A stretch of DNA of 35,025 nucleotides from Nocardioides sp. BGMRC 2183 (GCA_008123405.1 VSSA01000029.1:1-35025); one strand, 5' to 3'. Positions 23,611 through 32,042 are shown, counted from the first letter of the stretch. A program made the numbers and translations. The notes: generated from the letters alone by a model not told the origin.

Positions 23611-23616
23611 ACACTA
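23611..23616 (-). promoter_or_regulatory. -10 hexamer TAGTGT of leaderless glmU
   Basis: On the minus strand TAGTGT is followed by 7 bases and GTG 23603. It supports separate transcription of glmU from the gene pair upstream. Confidence 0.55.
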
Positions 23617-23645
23617 ATGGCGTACCGGTGACCGCCGCCCCTGGG

Positions 23646-24848
23646 TCACCAGCCGTACTCGTCGCCGTCCTCGTACATGCTCTCGGGGTGCACCTCGGGC
23701 AGGTACCAGTCGTTGCGCCCACCCTGCAGCTCCTCCATCCGGTCCACCACCAGTGATCCGCGGAAGGGGATCTCGTCGGCGTTGTCCACGTCGGGGGTGT
23801 AGGAGCCGTCGTGGAAGGAGTCCATCGCCTCGACGTACTTGAGGTAGTAGTCGTTGTAGAGGGTGTCGGTGAGCTGGGTGTAGATCTCGTCGGAGGTCTT
23901 CGCGTCGAAGTTCAGGTCCAGCTTGTGCAGCTCGACGTTGCTCACGTCCGAGATCGTGGTGACCAGGGTGGAGATGTTCTTGCCGGCGGTGATCATCGTG
24001 TCCACCGTCGTGGTGGCGGCCTTCACCGAAGGGATCAGCTGGAGCAGCGGCCACACGTCCAGCGCGATCTTCGCGACGTCGGCCACCCAGGCCGGGAACT
24101 CGATGTCAGGCGGCGGTCCGCCGACCTCTACCCAGGCGATCAGCATCGTCTCCAGGCTGTCCCGGATGCTCTCCACGAACTTCAGTGCGCCCTGCTGGGT
24201 GCCGCTGATGATCCGGGTCGACGCCGCGAAGCCGGCGGCGACGTTCATCGACATCAGGCTGAACAGGTCCAGCGCGCTGCCGTAGCGGGTGTAGAAGCCG
24301 AAGAACTCGTGGGCCGAGTCGCCGCTCCACTCGTTGAGCAGGTCCTCGATGTAGGCCCAGTTGTCGACCGCACCGATGGCCAGCTCCTCGGTGACGTCCC
24401 GGGCGAGGGTGTGCACCGCGCCCGCCATCACCTCCACGTCCGGCTTCACGAACTGACGGGAGACGTCGTTGACGTACTCGTAGAGGCCGTCGGCCCAGCT
24501 GGCACCGTTGTTCCAGGCTTCGGTCAGCCCGGTCTCGAACTCGCGGCGGATCTGGTCCACCTCGTCCTGGGTGTAGTCGAAGGGCATCAGCACCCGGACG
24601 CTGGAGATCTCCGCGTAGCCGCCGTGGAACCTGAACTTGAAGCGCGACTCGGGGCAGGGGCTCTCCCAGTCCCGCAGGCTGATCCCGACCTCGGTGTAGA
24701 GCTCGGCCAGGTCGCCTTTGGAGGAGAGGTCGTTGGCGTCGATGACGGCTTTGGCGTACTCGTGAGCCAGCTCGTTGGACTTGAGGTAGTTGAGGTACTT
24801 CTCGATGTCCAGGACGGCGTTGTAGTAGTCGATGACGTTGAAGCTCAT
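23646..24848 (-). CDS. WXG-like helical protein, possible type VII secretion substrate
   Basis: 400 aa; family not recognised with certainty. The centre reads LLNEWSGDSAHEFFGFYTRY (about 168-187), the W-x-G turn followed by the A..F...Y pattern of WXG100-like secreted proteins. It sits between long helices, and a hydrophobic, perhaps membrane-active part (DVWPLLQLIPSVKAATTTVD) follows near 265-290. The first ~100 residues and the acidic C-terminus (MYEDGDEYGW) have no known motif. There is no Sec signal. It overlaps the upstream 174-aa gene by ATGA, the usual paired arrangement of type VII substrates. No EccC, EccD or mycosin gene is in the window, so secretion is inferred only from fold and pairing. 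Confidence 0.72.
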   Translation of the reverse strand: MSFNVIDYYNAVLDIEKYLNYLKSNELAHEYAKAVIDANDLSSKGDLAELYTEVGISLRDWESPCPESRFKFRFHGGYAEISSVRVLMPFDYTQDEVDQIRREFETGLTEAWNNGASWADGLYEYVNDVSRQFVKPDVEVMAGAVHTLARDVTEELAIGAVDNWAYIEDLLNEWSGDSAHEFFGFYTRYGSALDLFSLMSMNVAAGFAASTRIISGTQQGALKFVESIRDSLETMLIAWVEVGGPPPDIEFPAWVADVAKIALDVWPLLQLIPSVKAATTTVDTMITAGKNISTLVTTISDVSNVELHKLDLNFDAKTSDEIYTQLTDTLYNDYYLKYVEAMDSFHDGSYTPDVDNADEIPFRGSLVVDRMEELQGGRNDWYLPEVHPESMYEDGDEYGW

Positions 24849-25369
24849 TCCCAGTCACGCCCCGGCGCGTCGGGCAGCTCGGGCTGCGAATCCTCTTGGG
24901 CATCGCGCTGCTCCCGGTCCTGGTCCGGGGTGTCCGGGTCCTCGGAGGGGTCGATGTGCGTCGTACCGGGGGGCATCGGCATCGGGTTCTCCACGTCGTA
25001 GCCCTCGTCCTCCGGGTTGCCCAGCTCGTCGGTGGAGTGGTGCGGCATCTCGGCGTCCTTGAGGTCCTGGCTGAGGTTCTCGTAGTCCTCCCGGGCCTGG
25101 TCGTCGGTGTTGACGAAGTCGTCGGCGGTCATGATCAGCGCGACCGAGGCGTTGTCCAGCGACCGGACGGCCAGGTGGAGTACGTCGTAGATGTCGCCGC
25201 CGACGCGGAGCATCGAGGTCATCAGTGCCGGCTCTCCGGCGTGGGCGGTCTGTCGGTCGAGGGTGGTGATCGCGGAGTGCAGGTGGCCGGCGATCCGGGT
25301 GAGGTAGTCACCCTCGGCCGGGATCTCCTCCTTCGCCGCCTTGTAGATCGCCTCAATCGGGGTGTCCAT
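24845..25369 (-). CDS. EspC/WXG-like small helical protein with acidic tail
   Basis: 174 aa from ATG 25369 (GAGGAAG upstream). Residues 1-105 are predicted helical with heptad-like spacing (YLTRIAGHLHSAITTLD, LHLAVRSLDNASVALIMTAD), resembling the EspC/DUF2580 group of type VII secretion targets. The Y...D end pattern of that group appears roughly at DDQAREDYENL. The final ~65 residues are disordered and rich in Asp, Glu and Pro. It has no signal peptide. Partner of the 400-aa protein by translational coupling. The assignment is tentative. Confidence 0.65.
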   Translation of the reverse strand: MDTPIEAIYKAAKEEIPAEGDYLTRIAGHLHSAITTLDRQTAHAGEPALMTSMLRVGGDIYDVLHLAVRSLDNASVALIMTADDFVNTDDQAREDYENLSQDLKDAEMPHHSTDELGNPEDEGYDVENPMPMPPGTTHIDPSEDPDTPDQDREQRDAQEDSQPELPDAPGRDWE

Positions 25370-25433
25370 CGTGGCTTCCTCTGCTGGTCGGTGCCGTGTC
25401 GATGCCGTCGAGGAGAACTCATCACCGAAGAGA

Positions 25434-25475
25434 GGTCGGACGAAACCTCACCACACGGCAAGGTTCCGTCCGACC
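25434..25475 (-). terminator. long hairpin after the lipase gene
   Basis: Arms at 25434-25448 and 25461-25475 pair at 14 of 15 positions (GGTCGGACG...CGTCCGACC core) around a 12-base loop. On the minus strand a TCTCTTC run follows. It lies after the lipase stop and 65 bases before the secreted-pair start, so it is a terminator or, less likely, an operator. Confidence 0.7.
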
Positions 25476-25476
25476 A

Positions 25477-25514
25477 GCGGCTCAGCGATCGGCGTGCGGC
25501 TCAGCGATCGGCAT
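25477..25514. repeat. 19-bp tandem repeat duplicating the lipase stop
   Basis: 25477-25495 and 25496-25514 are 19-base copies differing at one position. Each encodes HADR plus a TGA, so a read-through or frame-keeping slip would meet a second stop after the same residues. Confidence 0.92.
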
Positions 25515-26859
25515 GCGCCAGGGGCGCGAGCGTGTTGCCGGGCGCGATCGAGCCGCAGTTGCTCGGCGCCGAGAACGGCCCGAACCGGGCCAGCAGCCAG
25601 GCATAGGCCTCGGGCAGCCAGGTGGCGATGGAGGTGAAGTGGGAGAGCGCGTACTCGGAGTACTTCACCCGGACGCCGGCATCGCAGTACTGGCGGGCCA
25701 GGGTGCGCACGTCGCCGGCGATCATCACCCCGTCCCCCTTGCCGATGTCGGGACCGCCTGCCGGGGTGCCCTCCAGCGCGCCACCCGTGCCTTGGCCGAT
25801 GAACATCGGCGAGGTCGGGGTGCCACCGGTCCCCATGATCAGCTGGTTGGCGACGTCGACGAACTCGGGCACCGAGTAGGGGTCGGCGAACTCGGGCTTG
25901 ACCAGGTCGGCCCAGGTGAGGCCGGCGTACGCACCGAGCACCTCGGTGATCGAGGCGTCCTGCATCTCGGCGAAGATCTCCTGGCCGCGAGCGCTGAGGT
26001 AGGGGTCGAAGTCGACCTCGAAGGCGCGACCGATGCCGACCAGCGCCATCGGCGCCACCCCGGCCCAGATGGAGCTGCCCTCGACGTACCTGAGGTTCTT
26101 GCCGGGGTGGACCAGCACGCCGCCGATGGCGGTGCCGACCAGGTCGTCGGCGACCTCGGGCGCGTACGTCGGCGCGAGCTCGGCGGCCCACTCGCTGGCG
26201 ATGGCACCGCCGGAGTAGCCGATCAGTCCGATCGGGTCGTCGTCGTCGACCTTGGTGGCCGGCGCGTCGGGAAGTGCCTTGAGCGAGTCGAGGGTGGTGT
26301 AGCCGTACTCCGGGCCGGCCGCGAAGTTCGCGGTCTGCCCCTCGGTGTCGGGGATGTTGATCGTGTAGCCGGCGAGCAGCAGCGGCTTGATGAGCAGTGT
26401 CTCCACGTTGGCGATCGCCGGGCCGAGACCCTGCCCGCCGGCGATCGCTGCCGACGGCTGGTCGGCCGGGTTCAGGGAGTCGTAGAACGACTGGTAGGAG
26501 ACCACACGCGCGTCGCGACGCAGGGAGAGAGACGGACGGACCACGGTGGTCACGTTGGCCACGGCGTCGCCGAGCGTGTTGCGGGTCCGATAGAGGATCT
26601 GGTGCGCCTTCAGCGGGAGATTCAGCCCCTGGATGCTGTAGGGGATGGTGCGGGTCTTGAGGACGGTCCCGGGCGCGACCTCCTCCAGCGGCGTGGCTCC
26701 GTCGTAGTCGAAGAAGGGGTCGTCGAGCGGGGCAGCCGCGACGGTGATGGGGCCGTCCGCGACCGGTGGCGCGGCGTGGGCGGGGGCGGTCGCGGCGACC
26801 GTCGTGGCGAGTGCGAGACCGCTGAGCGCGGCGATGATCCGAGCAGGACGATTCTTCAT
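25501..26859 (-). CDS. secreted lipase (LIP family, alpha/beta hydrolase)
   Basis: 452 aa from ATG 26859. A Sec signal peptide (MKNRPARIIAALSGLALATT..., cleavage after APAHA near 29) is followed by an alpha/beta hydrolase of the secretory lipase family. The nucleophile elbow is GYSGG (Ser 216), and a triad Asp and His follow in the C-terminal half (KYSEYALSHFTS has a likely His). Members hydrolyse triacylglycerols or other esters outside the cell. Two Cys (CDAGV and SNCGS) may form a disulfide. GGAGGG lies 9 bases before the start. The gene follows the response-regulator gene by 70 bases on the same strand, so it could be read from the same operon or regulated by it. Confidence 0.9.
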   Translation of the reverse strand: MKNRPARIIAALSGLALATTVAATAPAHAAPPVADGPITVAAAPLDDPFFDYDGATPLEEVAPGTVLKTRTIPYSIQGLNLPLKAHQILYRTRNTLGDAVANVTTVVRPSLSLRRDARVVSYQSFYDSLNPADQPSAAIAGGQGLGPAIANVETLLIKPLLLAGYTINIPDTEGQTANFAAGPEYGYTTLDSLKALPDAPATKVDDDDPIGLIGYSGGAIASEWAAELAPTYAPEVADDLVGTAIGGVLVHPGKNLRYVEGSSIWAGVAPMALVGIGRAFEVDFDPYLSARGQEIFAEMQDASITEVLGAYAGLTWADLVKPEFADPYSVPEFVDVANQLIMGTGGTPTSPMFIGQGTGGALEGTPAGGPDIGKGDGVMIAGDVRTLARQYCDAGVRVKYSEYALSHFTSIATWLPEAYAWLLARFGPFSAPSNCGSIAPGNTLAPLAHADR

Positions 26860-26929
26860 CCTCAGGCTCCCTCCGAGAGTGGTTACTGAGGAGTAGATCG
26901 CATTCATGTGATCGGCGACACCCCGTGTC

Positions 26930-27607
26930 TCATTTCGTCGCGGCGGCCTCCAGCCAGGCGAGGACGGCGAGCACCCGCCGGTTGTCGTCGGGCGCCTGCG
27001 GCAGGTCGAGCTTGGCGAAGATGTTGGCGGTGTGCTTGCCGACCGCCTTCTCGGTGACCACCAGGCGCGCCGCGATCGCGTTGTTGGAGCGTCCCTCGGC
27101 CATCAGCCCGAGCACCTCCCGCTCGCGCTCGGTGAGCCGGTCCAGCGGTCCGGTGCGGGTGGTCAACAGGGCGGCAACCACCTCCGGATCCAGCACCGTG
27201 CCGCCGTCGGCCACCTGCCGCACCGCCGCGAGGAATGCGTCCACGTCGGCCACCCGGTCCTTGAGCAGGTAGCCGATCGCTCCCTCGCCGCTGGCCAGCA
27301 GGTCGCGGGCGTAGAGCGGCTCGACCCACTGACTCAGCACCAGCACCGGAAACCCCGGCCGCTGTGCTCGCGCCGCGGTCGCCGCCTCCAGCCCCTCGGT
27401 GGTGTGCGTCGGCGGGAGCCGTACGTCGACCACGGCGATGTCGATGTCGTCGCGGGCCAGCGCCCGGGTCAGGGACGGTGCGTCGGCCACCGCCTCGACC
27501 ACCTCGATCGCCCCCGCTCCGAGGATCCGCTCCAGCCCCACCCGCAGCAGAGCCTGGTCCTCGGCCAGCACCGCACGCAACGGCGCACGGTCGGGGGTCG
27601 TCGTCAT
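26930..27607 (-). CDS. NarL/LuxR-family response regulator
   Basis: 225 aa from ATG 27607. The receiver domain has the acidic pocket AEDQ (16-18), phospho-acceptor Asp 61 in AVVDVRLPP, and Lys 116 in LLKDRV. The C-terminal LuxR-type helix-turn-helix reads LTEREREVLGLMAEGRSNNA, then VTEKAVGKHTANIFAKL. It should bind DNA when phosphorylated by the kinase encoded just before it (ATGA overlap). A natural target is the ABC operon of which it is the last gene. A long open frame that runs back to 28501 is an artefact. Confidence 0.95.
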   Translation of the reverse strand: MTTTPDRAPLRAVLAEDQALLRVGLERILGAGAIEVVEAVADAPSLTRALARDDIDIAVVDVRLPPTHTTEGLEAATAARAQRPGFPVLVLSQWVEPLYARDLLASGEGAIGYLLKDRVADVDAFLAAVRQVADGGTVLDPEVVAALLTTRTGPLDRLTEREREVLGLMAEGRSNNAIAARLVVTEKAVGKHTANIFAKLDLPQAPDDNRRVLAVLAWLEAAATK

Positions 27608-28863
27608 GGATCGATCATCGCAGTCGGGGACGGGATCTCGAGCCGGATCACCGTCGGCCCGCCGGCCGGGCTGTGCACAGTGAGATCGCCGTCGAACGCG
27701 TCGAGCCGTCGTGTGATCCCGGAGAGCCCACCGCCGGCGGGATCCGCTCCCCCGATGCCGTCGTCGCCGACCACCAAGCTGAGTCGGTGGCCGTCGTGGC
27801 TGCCGGTGACCCAGGCACGGGTGGCGTCGGCGTGCTTGGCGGTGTTGGCCAGGCACTCGGCGACCGCGAAGTAGGCGGCCGACTCGATCGGGGGCGGGAG
27901 TCGGGGCACCTCGACGGCCAGTGCCACCGGGACCGGGAGGGCGAGGGCGAGCGCCTCGATCCCGCCGGCCAGGCCACGGTCGGCGAGCACCGGCGGGTGG
28001 ATTCCACGGACCACCGTGCGGAGGTCGTCGAGGGCGTCCACCGTCGTCTCCCGAGCCTCGCGAAGCAGCGCCGCCGCCCGCTCGGGGTCGCTGCGCAGCA
28101 GGGTCTCGGCGAGGCCCACACTCATTCCCACCGACGCGATCCGCGCCTGGGCGCCGTCGTGCAGGTCGCGTTCGATCCGCCGCACCTCGGCCGCCGAATG
28201 GTCCAGCGAGGCGGCCCGGGAGACCTCGACCCGCTCCACCCGCTCGATCAGGTCGGCGACCCTGGCGTGGCCGAGGACAGCCCGCTCGGCGAGCAGCCGG
28301 GCGCGCACCAGCGGCCCGGTGACGAACCACCATGCGATCACGACCGGGCCGCTGAGCAGGAGAAGCAGCAGCCACACGAACCCGCCGACGGTGAGGGCGA
28401 GGACCAGCCAGGTCACCGGCAGGGTCAGCAGCGCCGCCGGCAGCAGCGCGATCACGAAGCCGCCGGTGGCGGAGAAGCAGAGGAAGCCGAAGTCCCGCCA
28501 CCGCGCCGGGTCCCCCACCCAGCGGAACGGCCGCAACAGCGGCGCGACGCCCGCCGTGCTGCGGTAGCCCGGGTCGACCGGCTGCTCGAGCAGCGTCGAG
28601 GTGGCGCGACGGTGCACGGCTGTCAGCGCCGCGGTGGCCGGCACCACGACGAGTGCCACCAGCACGCCCATACCCAGCGCCAGGGTCAGCGGGATGCAGA
28701 CCAGCGTGAAGATGGCGAGCAACAACGACGGCAGGAAAGAGGCCGCGTAGCAGAGCCCGAGCACGGTCAGCCGCAGCCGCTCCACCAGCCCGGCTGCCGT
28801 CACCGGCAGCGGCCGCGGCAACTCGACCCGCGCCATCATCTCCATCGCAGCGAAGTCTGTCAT
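27604..28863 (-). CDS. sensor histidine kinase, HisKA_3 type
   Basis: 419 aa from ATG 28863. The N-terminal ~190 residues form two pairs of membrane helices (about 35-85 and 125-185) with little outside the membrane, like the actinobacterial putative-sensor domain. The dimerisation helix carries the phospho-acceptor His 235 in ERDLHDGAQARIASVGM. The ATPase domain has the N-box ECLANTAKHA and G-box GDDGIGGADPAGGGLSGI. With the adjacent ABC exporter, it probably senses envelope stress or an inhibitory peptide through the transporter or the membrane itself. ATGA overlaps on both sides join it to the permease and the regulator. Confidence 0.95.
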   Translation of the reverse strand: MTDFAAMEMMARVELPRPLPVTAAGLVERLRLTVLGLCYAASFLPSLLLAIFTLVCIPLTLALGMGVLVALVVVPATAALTAVHRRATSTLLEQPVDPGYRSTAGVAPLLRPFRWVGDPARWRDFGFLCFSATGGFVIALLPAALLTLPVTWLVLALTVGGFVWLLLLLLSGPVVIAWWFVTGPLVRARLLAERAVLGHARVADLIERVERVEVSRAASLDHSAAEVRRIERDLHDGAQARIASVGMSVGLAETLLRSDPERAAALLREARETTVDALDDLRTVVRGIHPPVLADRGLAGGIEALALALPVPVALAVEVPRLPPPIESAAYFAVAECLANTAKHADATRAWVTGSHDGHRLSLVVGDDGIGGADPAGGGLSGITRRLDAFDGDLTVHSPAGGPTVIRLEIPSPTAMIDP

Positions 28864-30206
28864 CGGGCCTCCCCCGCCACCACCGACCGCGCCGCCGGCC
28901 CGACAGCCGTCCGTGCGGCCAGCACGGTCAGCCCGACCACTGCCAGCAGCACCACCGGCGGCAGCCACAGCGACCCGTCCGGCACCACGCCTTCGTCACG
29001 GGCCACCGCGAACGGCACCACCGTTGCGAGGGAGCCGAGGGTGCCGGCCACGATGCCGACCACCGCCACGATCGCCGCCTCGGCGAGCACCGTGCCGCGC
29101 ACCTGCTCGGGGGTGGCGCCGAGCAGCCGCAGCCGCTGCAGCTCCCCACGCCGGTGGGCCAGCGAGGCGACGAACGCGTTCACCACCATGATCGCGGCGA
29201 AGAGCGCGAGCATGCCGACCACCACGTTGTTGAGCAGCGTGATCGTGCCCGCCTCCGGAGTGCCCGCCGGCAGCGTACGCGCGTCGATCGCGACCAGCAT
29301 CAGGGTGCCCACGGCGGCCGAGGTCAGCACGATCACCGGCGCCAGCACGGCTGAGAGAGTCCGCGCCCGCCGCACCGTGTTGTACGACGCCAGGTGCAGG
29401 CTGCTCGAGCGCCGGCCCAGCAGCAGGGCGGGTGCAGCGCCCCAGCGCAGCAGCGTCGGCGCCAGGACGGCCAGCCCGACGCCGACCAGGATCGAGCTCG
29501 ACCCGCTCGTCGACATCGCCGCGTAGGGGTCGGGGTCGTCGGCGGTGACCGTGACCGTGACGATCCCCATCGCGACCCCGTAGCCGACCAGCGCGACCCC
29601 GATGACCACCCGCCACCACGGCAGCCGGCCGGTCTCGGCGCGGCTCTCGCGCAGCGTGAGCAGGGCAGGTCCACTGGTAGCGCGGCGCGCCGCGATCGCA
29701 GCGGCGAGGACCGCCACGATCAGCACGCCGAGTCCGGCGGCGGTGGTCGCGGCGATGCCGCCGGCGTAGTCGACCTCGGCGCCGACCAGCTCCCCCGAGA
29801 GCAGGTCGAAGAGGAGCGGGCCGGTGAGCAGCGCGACGGCCGCGCCGAGCACGGCACCGACGAGGGCGATGGCCGTGGCCTCGGCGAGCACCAGGCGTCG
29901 TACCTGCGCGGGGGTGGCGCCCAGGGTGCGCAGCAGCGCCATCTCCTCCATCCGTTGTGCGGTGGTCAGACCGACGGTGGAGGCGATCGAGAAGAGCACG
30001 ATGGCCGCCCCCCAGCCACCGACCACCGCACCCAACACGAAGAGCGTCTCCGCGTCGTCGCCGGAGGTGGTGAACGAGGTCTGCAGCAGGGTGGCGAAGG
30101 AACCGGTCAGCACGGTCCCGAGCGCAGCGGCGAGGAAGGTCGCGATGGCGGCACGGGGCCGGTGGCGCAGGCTGCGCGCGGCGAGGCCCGCGGTCGTCGT
30201 ACTCAT
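28860..30206 (-). CDS. FtsX-like ABC transporter permease
   Basis: 448 aa from ATG 30206 (GTG 30209 is the alternative, giving one more residue). Two FtsX domains: helices at 20-40, 60-80, 110-135 and 150-175, a less conserved outer part, and a second set from about 280 to the end. The conserved loops MALLRTLGATPAQVRRLVLA and LQRLRLLGATPEQVRGTVLA are nearly repeats and dock on the ATPase. Together with the ATPase it forms a MacB/LolCDE-type exporter, often for antimicrobial peptides, lipids or lipoproteins; it is not a solute importer. Start and upstream stop overlap as TGATG. Confidence 0.93.
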   Translation of the reverse strand: MSTTTAGLAARSLRHRPRAAIATFLAAALGTVLTGSFATLLQTSFTTSGDDAETLFVLGAVVGGWGAAIVLFSIASTVGLTTAQRMEEMALLRTLGATPAQVRRLVLAEATAIALVGAVLGAAVALLTGPLLFDLLSGELVGAEVDYAGGIAATTAAGLGVLIVAVLAAAIAARRATSGPALLTLRESRAETGRLPWWRVVIGVALVGYGVAMGIVTVTVTADDPDPYAAMSTSGSSSILVGVGLAVLAPTLLRWGAAPALLLGRRSSSLHLASYNTVRRARTLSAVLAPVIVLTSAAVGTLMLVAIDARTLPAGTPEAGTITLLNNVVVGMLALFAAIMVVNAFVASLAHRRGELQRLRLLGATPEQVRGTVLAEAAIVAVVGIVAGTLGSLATVVPFAVARDEGVVPDGSLWLPPVVLLAVVGLTVLAARTAVGPAARSVVAGEAR

Positions 30207-30955
30207 CACGCGACCAGTTGGTCGAGGTGGGCGAGCTGGCTGGCGACCGCGTCCACGGTGGGTTGCGGCATCCGACCGACCAGGCGACCGTCGACCAGGA
30301 AGACCACCTCGTCGGCGTAGGAGGCGGCGACCGGGTCGTGGGTGACCATCACCACCGTCTGGCCGAGTCCGTCGACGCTGCGGCGCAGCAGCGTGAGGAT
30401 CTGCTGCGCGGTACGGCTGTCGAGCGCCCCGGTCGGCTCGTCGGCCAGCAGCACTGCCGGGTCGGTGACCAGCGCACGCGCCAGCGCGACCCGCTGCTGC
30501 TGGCCGCCGGAGAGGTCACCGGGCAGGTGCTGGGCACGGTCGCCCAACCCGACCTCGGTGAGCAGTCGGTCGACGCGAGCCCGATCGGGGCGGGCGCCGG
30601 CGAGCCGCACCGGGAGCCCGACGTTCTGAGCGGCGGTGAGGTAGGGCAGCAGGTGGAACGACTGGAAGACGAAGCCGATCCGGTCCCGCCGGCGCCGGGT
30701 CCGCGCGCCCTCGTCGTCCGTGACCAGGTCGTGTCCCTCGAGCAGGACCGCGCCGGTGGTGGGCCGATCCAACCCGGCGGCACAGGCGAGGAAGGTCGAC
30801 TTGCCCGACCCCGACGGCCCCATCACGGCGGTGAACGTGCCACGGGCGAAGGCGAGATCGAGGTCGGCGAGGGCGGTCACGGCGGTGGGGCCGGCGCCGT
30901 AGGTGCGGCTGAGTCCGCGCACCTCCAGGGCGGGAGTGGGATCGGTAGGGCGCAT
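30206..30955 (-). CDS. MacB/LolD-type ABC ATPase
   Basis: 249 aa. Walker A GPSGSGKST (46-54), Q-loop FVFQSFHLLPYLTAAQNVGL, signature LSGGQQQRVALARALV, Walker B LLADEPTGALD and H-loop VMVTHDPVAASYAD are all of the MacB/LolD group. It drives the FtsX-like permease encoded next. ATG 30955 has GGAGAA 5 bases upstream. It is the first gene of a four-gene operon (ATPase, permease, kinase, regulator), with a palindrome about 110 bases upstream and TAACGT (31009-31014, minus strand) as a possible -10. Confidence 0.95.
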   Translation of the reverse strand: MRPTDPTPALEVRGLSRTYGAGPTAVTALADLDLAFARGTFTAVMGPSGSGKSTFLACAAGLDRPTTGAVLLEGHDLVTDDEGARTRRRRDRIGFVFQSFHLLPYLTAAQNVGLPVRLAGARPDRARVDRLLTEVGLGDRAQHLPGDLSGGQQQRVALARALVTDPAVLLADEPTGALDSRTAQQILTLLRRSVDGLGQTVVMVTHDPVAASYADEVVFLVDGRLVGRMPQPTVDAVASQLAHLDQLVA

Positions 30956-31060
30956 CGGCTTCTCCGAGGGTGCGGCGCCGGGAGGGGCGCGGTGGAAGGG
31001 ATACCTCGACGTTAGGAATCCGCGACCTGTACGGCGATGGGCTCACACGCCGGATCGATG

Positions 31061-31081
31061 GTGGGGTTTTCCCTACCCCAC
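31061..31081. promoter_or_regulatory. 21-bp inverted repeat, candidate operator
   Basis: GTGGGGT (31061-31067) and ACCCCAC (31075-31081) are perfect inverted half-sites around a 7-base centre. It lies in the divergent region, about 50 bases upstream of the possible ABC-operon -10 box and over the -35 region of the SDR gene. The natural candidate ligand is the response regulator of the operon, which is inference. Confidence 0.5.
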
Positions 31082-31098
31082 CTGTAGGAGGCCACCTC

Positions 31099-31104
31099 TA
31101 ACCT
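31099..31104 (+). promoter_or_regulatory. -10 hexamer TAACCT of leaderless SDR gene
   Basis: TAACCT, 6 bases, then ATG 31111, with no Shine-Dalgarno sequence at the right spacing. Confidence 0.55.
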
Positions 31105-31110
31105 CGACCC

Positions 31111-32019
31111 ATGGATCAGCCCGATGTCCTCGTCACCGGTGCCACCGGCTTCGTCGGCCGCCGACTCGTGCGAAAGCTGGTCGACGACGGGGTCGGCGTA
31201 CGCGCGATGACCCGCCGCCCCGAGCGCTACCAGGGCCCGGGGACGGCGGTGGCCGGGGACGTCGGCGACCCGGACTCGCTGGCCGCGGCGGTGCGCGGCG
31301 TTGACGTGGCGGTCTACCTGGTGCACTCCCTGGACCACGACGACTTCGAGGAGCGCGACGCACAGGCAGCGCGGAACTTCGCCCGCGCCGCCGCCGAGGC
31401 CGGGGTGCGCCAGATCGTCTACCTGGGTGGGTTGGGCGCGGACGGCGAGCACCTCTCCCCGCACCTGCGCTCACGCCGCGAGGTGGAGGGACTGCTCGGC
31501 TCGACCGGGGTGCCGGTGACCACGCTGCGCGCCGCGATCGTGGTCGGCCACGGCGGGATCTCCTGGGAGCTCACCCGGCAGCTGGTGAAGAACCTGCCGG
31601 CGATGGTGGTGCCGCGCTGGACCTCCACCCGCACCCAGCCGATCGCCCTCGATGACGTGGTCCGTTACCTGGCCGGCGTGATCGGACAGGAGGAGGCGTT
31701 CGGCGCGACGTACGAGATCGGTGGGCCGGAGGTGCTGACCTATCTGGACATGCTGCGCATCGCCTCCGAGGAGGCCGCCGTGAAGCCGGTGCCGATCATC
31801 CGGGTGCCTGTGCTGACGCCCCGGCTGTCGTCGTACTGGCTGGCGCTGGTGACGGATGTGGACGTGGTGACCGGGCGGAACCTGATCGAGTCGATGGGCA
31901 CCGAGGTGGTGGTCACCGACACCCGGATCAGAGATGTCGTGCCGGGCGAGCCACTCCCCTACGCCGAGGCGGTACGACGCGCGCTGGCCGAGCGGCTGGC
32001 CGAGGGTCGCGACATCTGA
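31111..32019 (+). CDS. NAD(P)-binding atypical SDR (NmrA-like)
   Basis: 302 aa. A Rossmann fold opens with VLVTGATGFVGRRLV (TGATGFVG, 9-16), the nucleotide-binding loop of extended/atypical short-chain dehydrogenases. The second strand ends in MTRRPER, whose Arg residues favour NADP. YxxxK is not seen; YLGGLGAD takes the usual place of the active-site strand, so it may be a regulator or a reductase/epimerase with a degenerate site. The C-terminal domain (VLTYLDMLRIASEEA ...) resembles the substrate domain of NmrA-like/YwnB proteins. It is divergent from the ABC operon and convergent with the CPBP gene. Confidence 0.87.
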   Translation: MDQPDVLVTGATGFVGRRLVRKLVDDGVGVRAMTRRPERYQGPGTAVAGDVGDPDSLAAAVRGVDVAVYLVHSLDHDDFEERDAQAARNFARAAAEAGVRQIVYLGGLGADGEHLSPHLRSRREVEGLLGSTGVPVTTLRAAIVVGHGGISWELTRQLVKNLPAMVVPRWTSTRTQPIALDDVVRYLAGVIGQEEAFGATYEIGGPEVLTYLDMLRIASEEAAVKPVPIIRVPVLTPRLSSYWLALVTDVDVVTGRNLIESMGTEVVVTDTRIRDVVPGEPLPYAEAVRRALAERLAEGRDI

Positions 32020-32042
32020 GGACGAGCCCGGTCTGGCCAACC

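Noticed and set aside
27364-29526. 720-aa open frame on the plus strand over the kinase and permease genes
   Set aside because: Low-complexity Arg/Gln/His-rich translation opposite well-conserved genes; a shadow frame.
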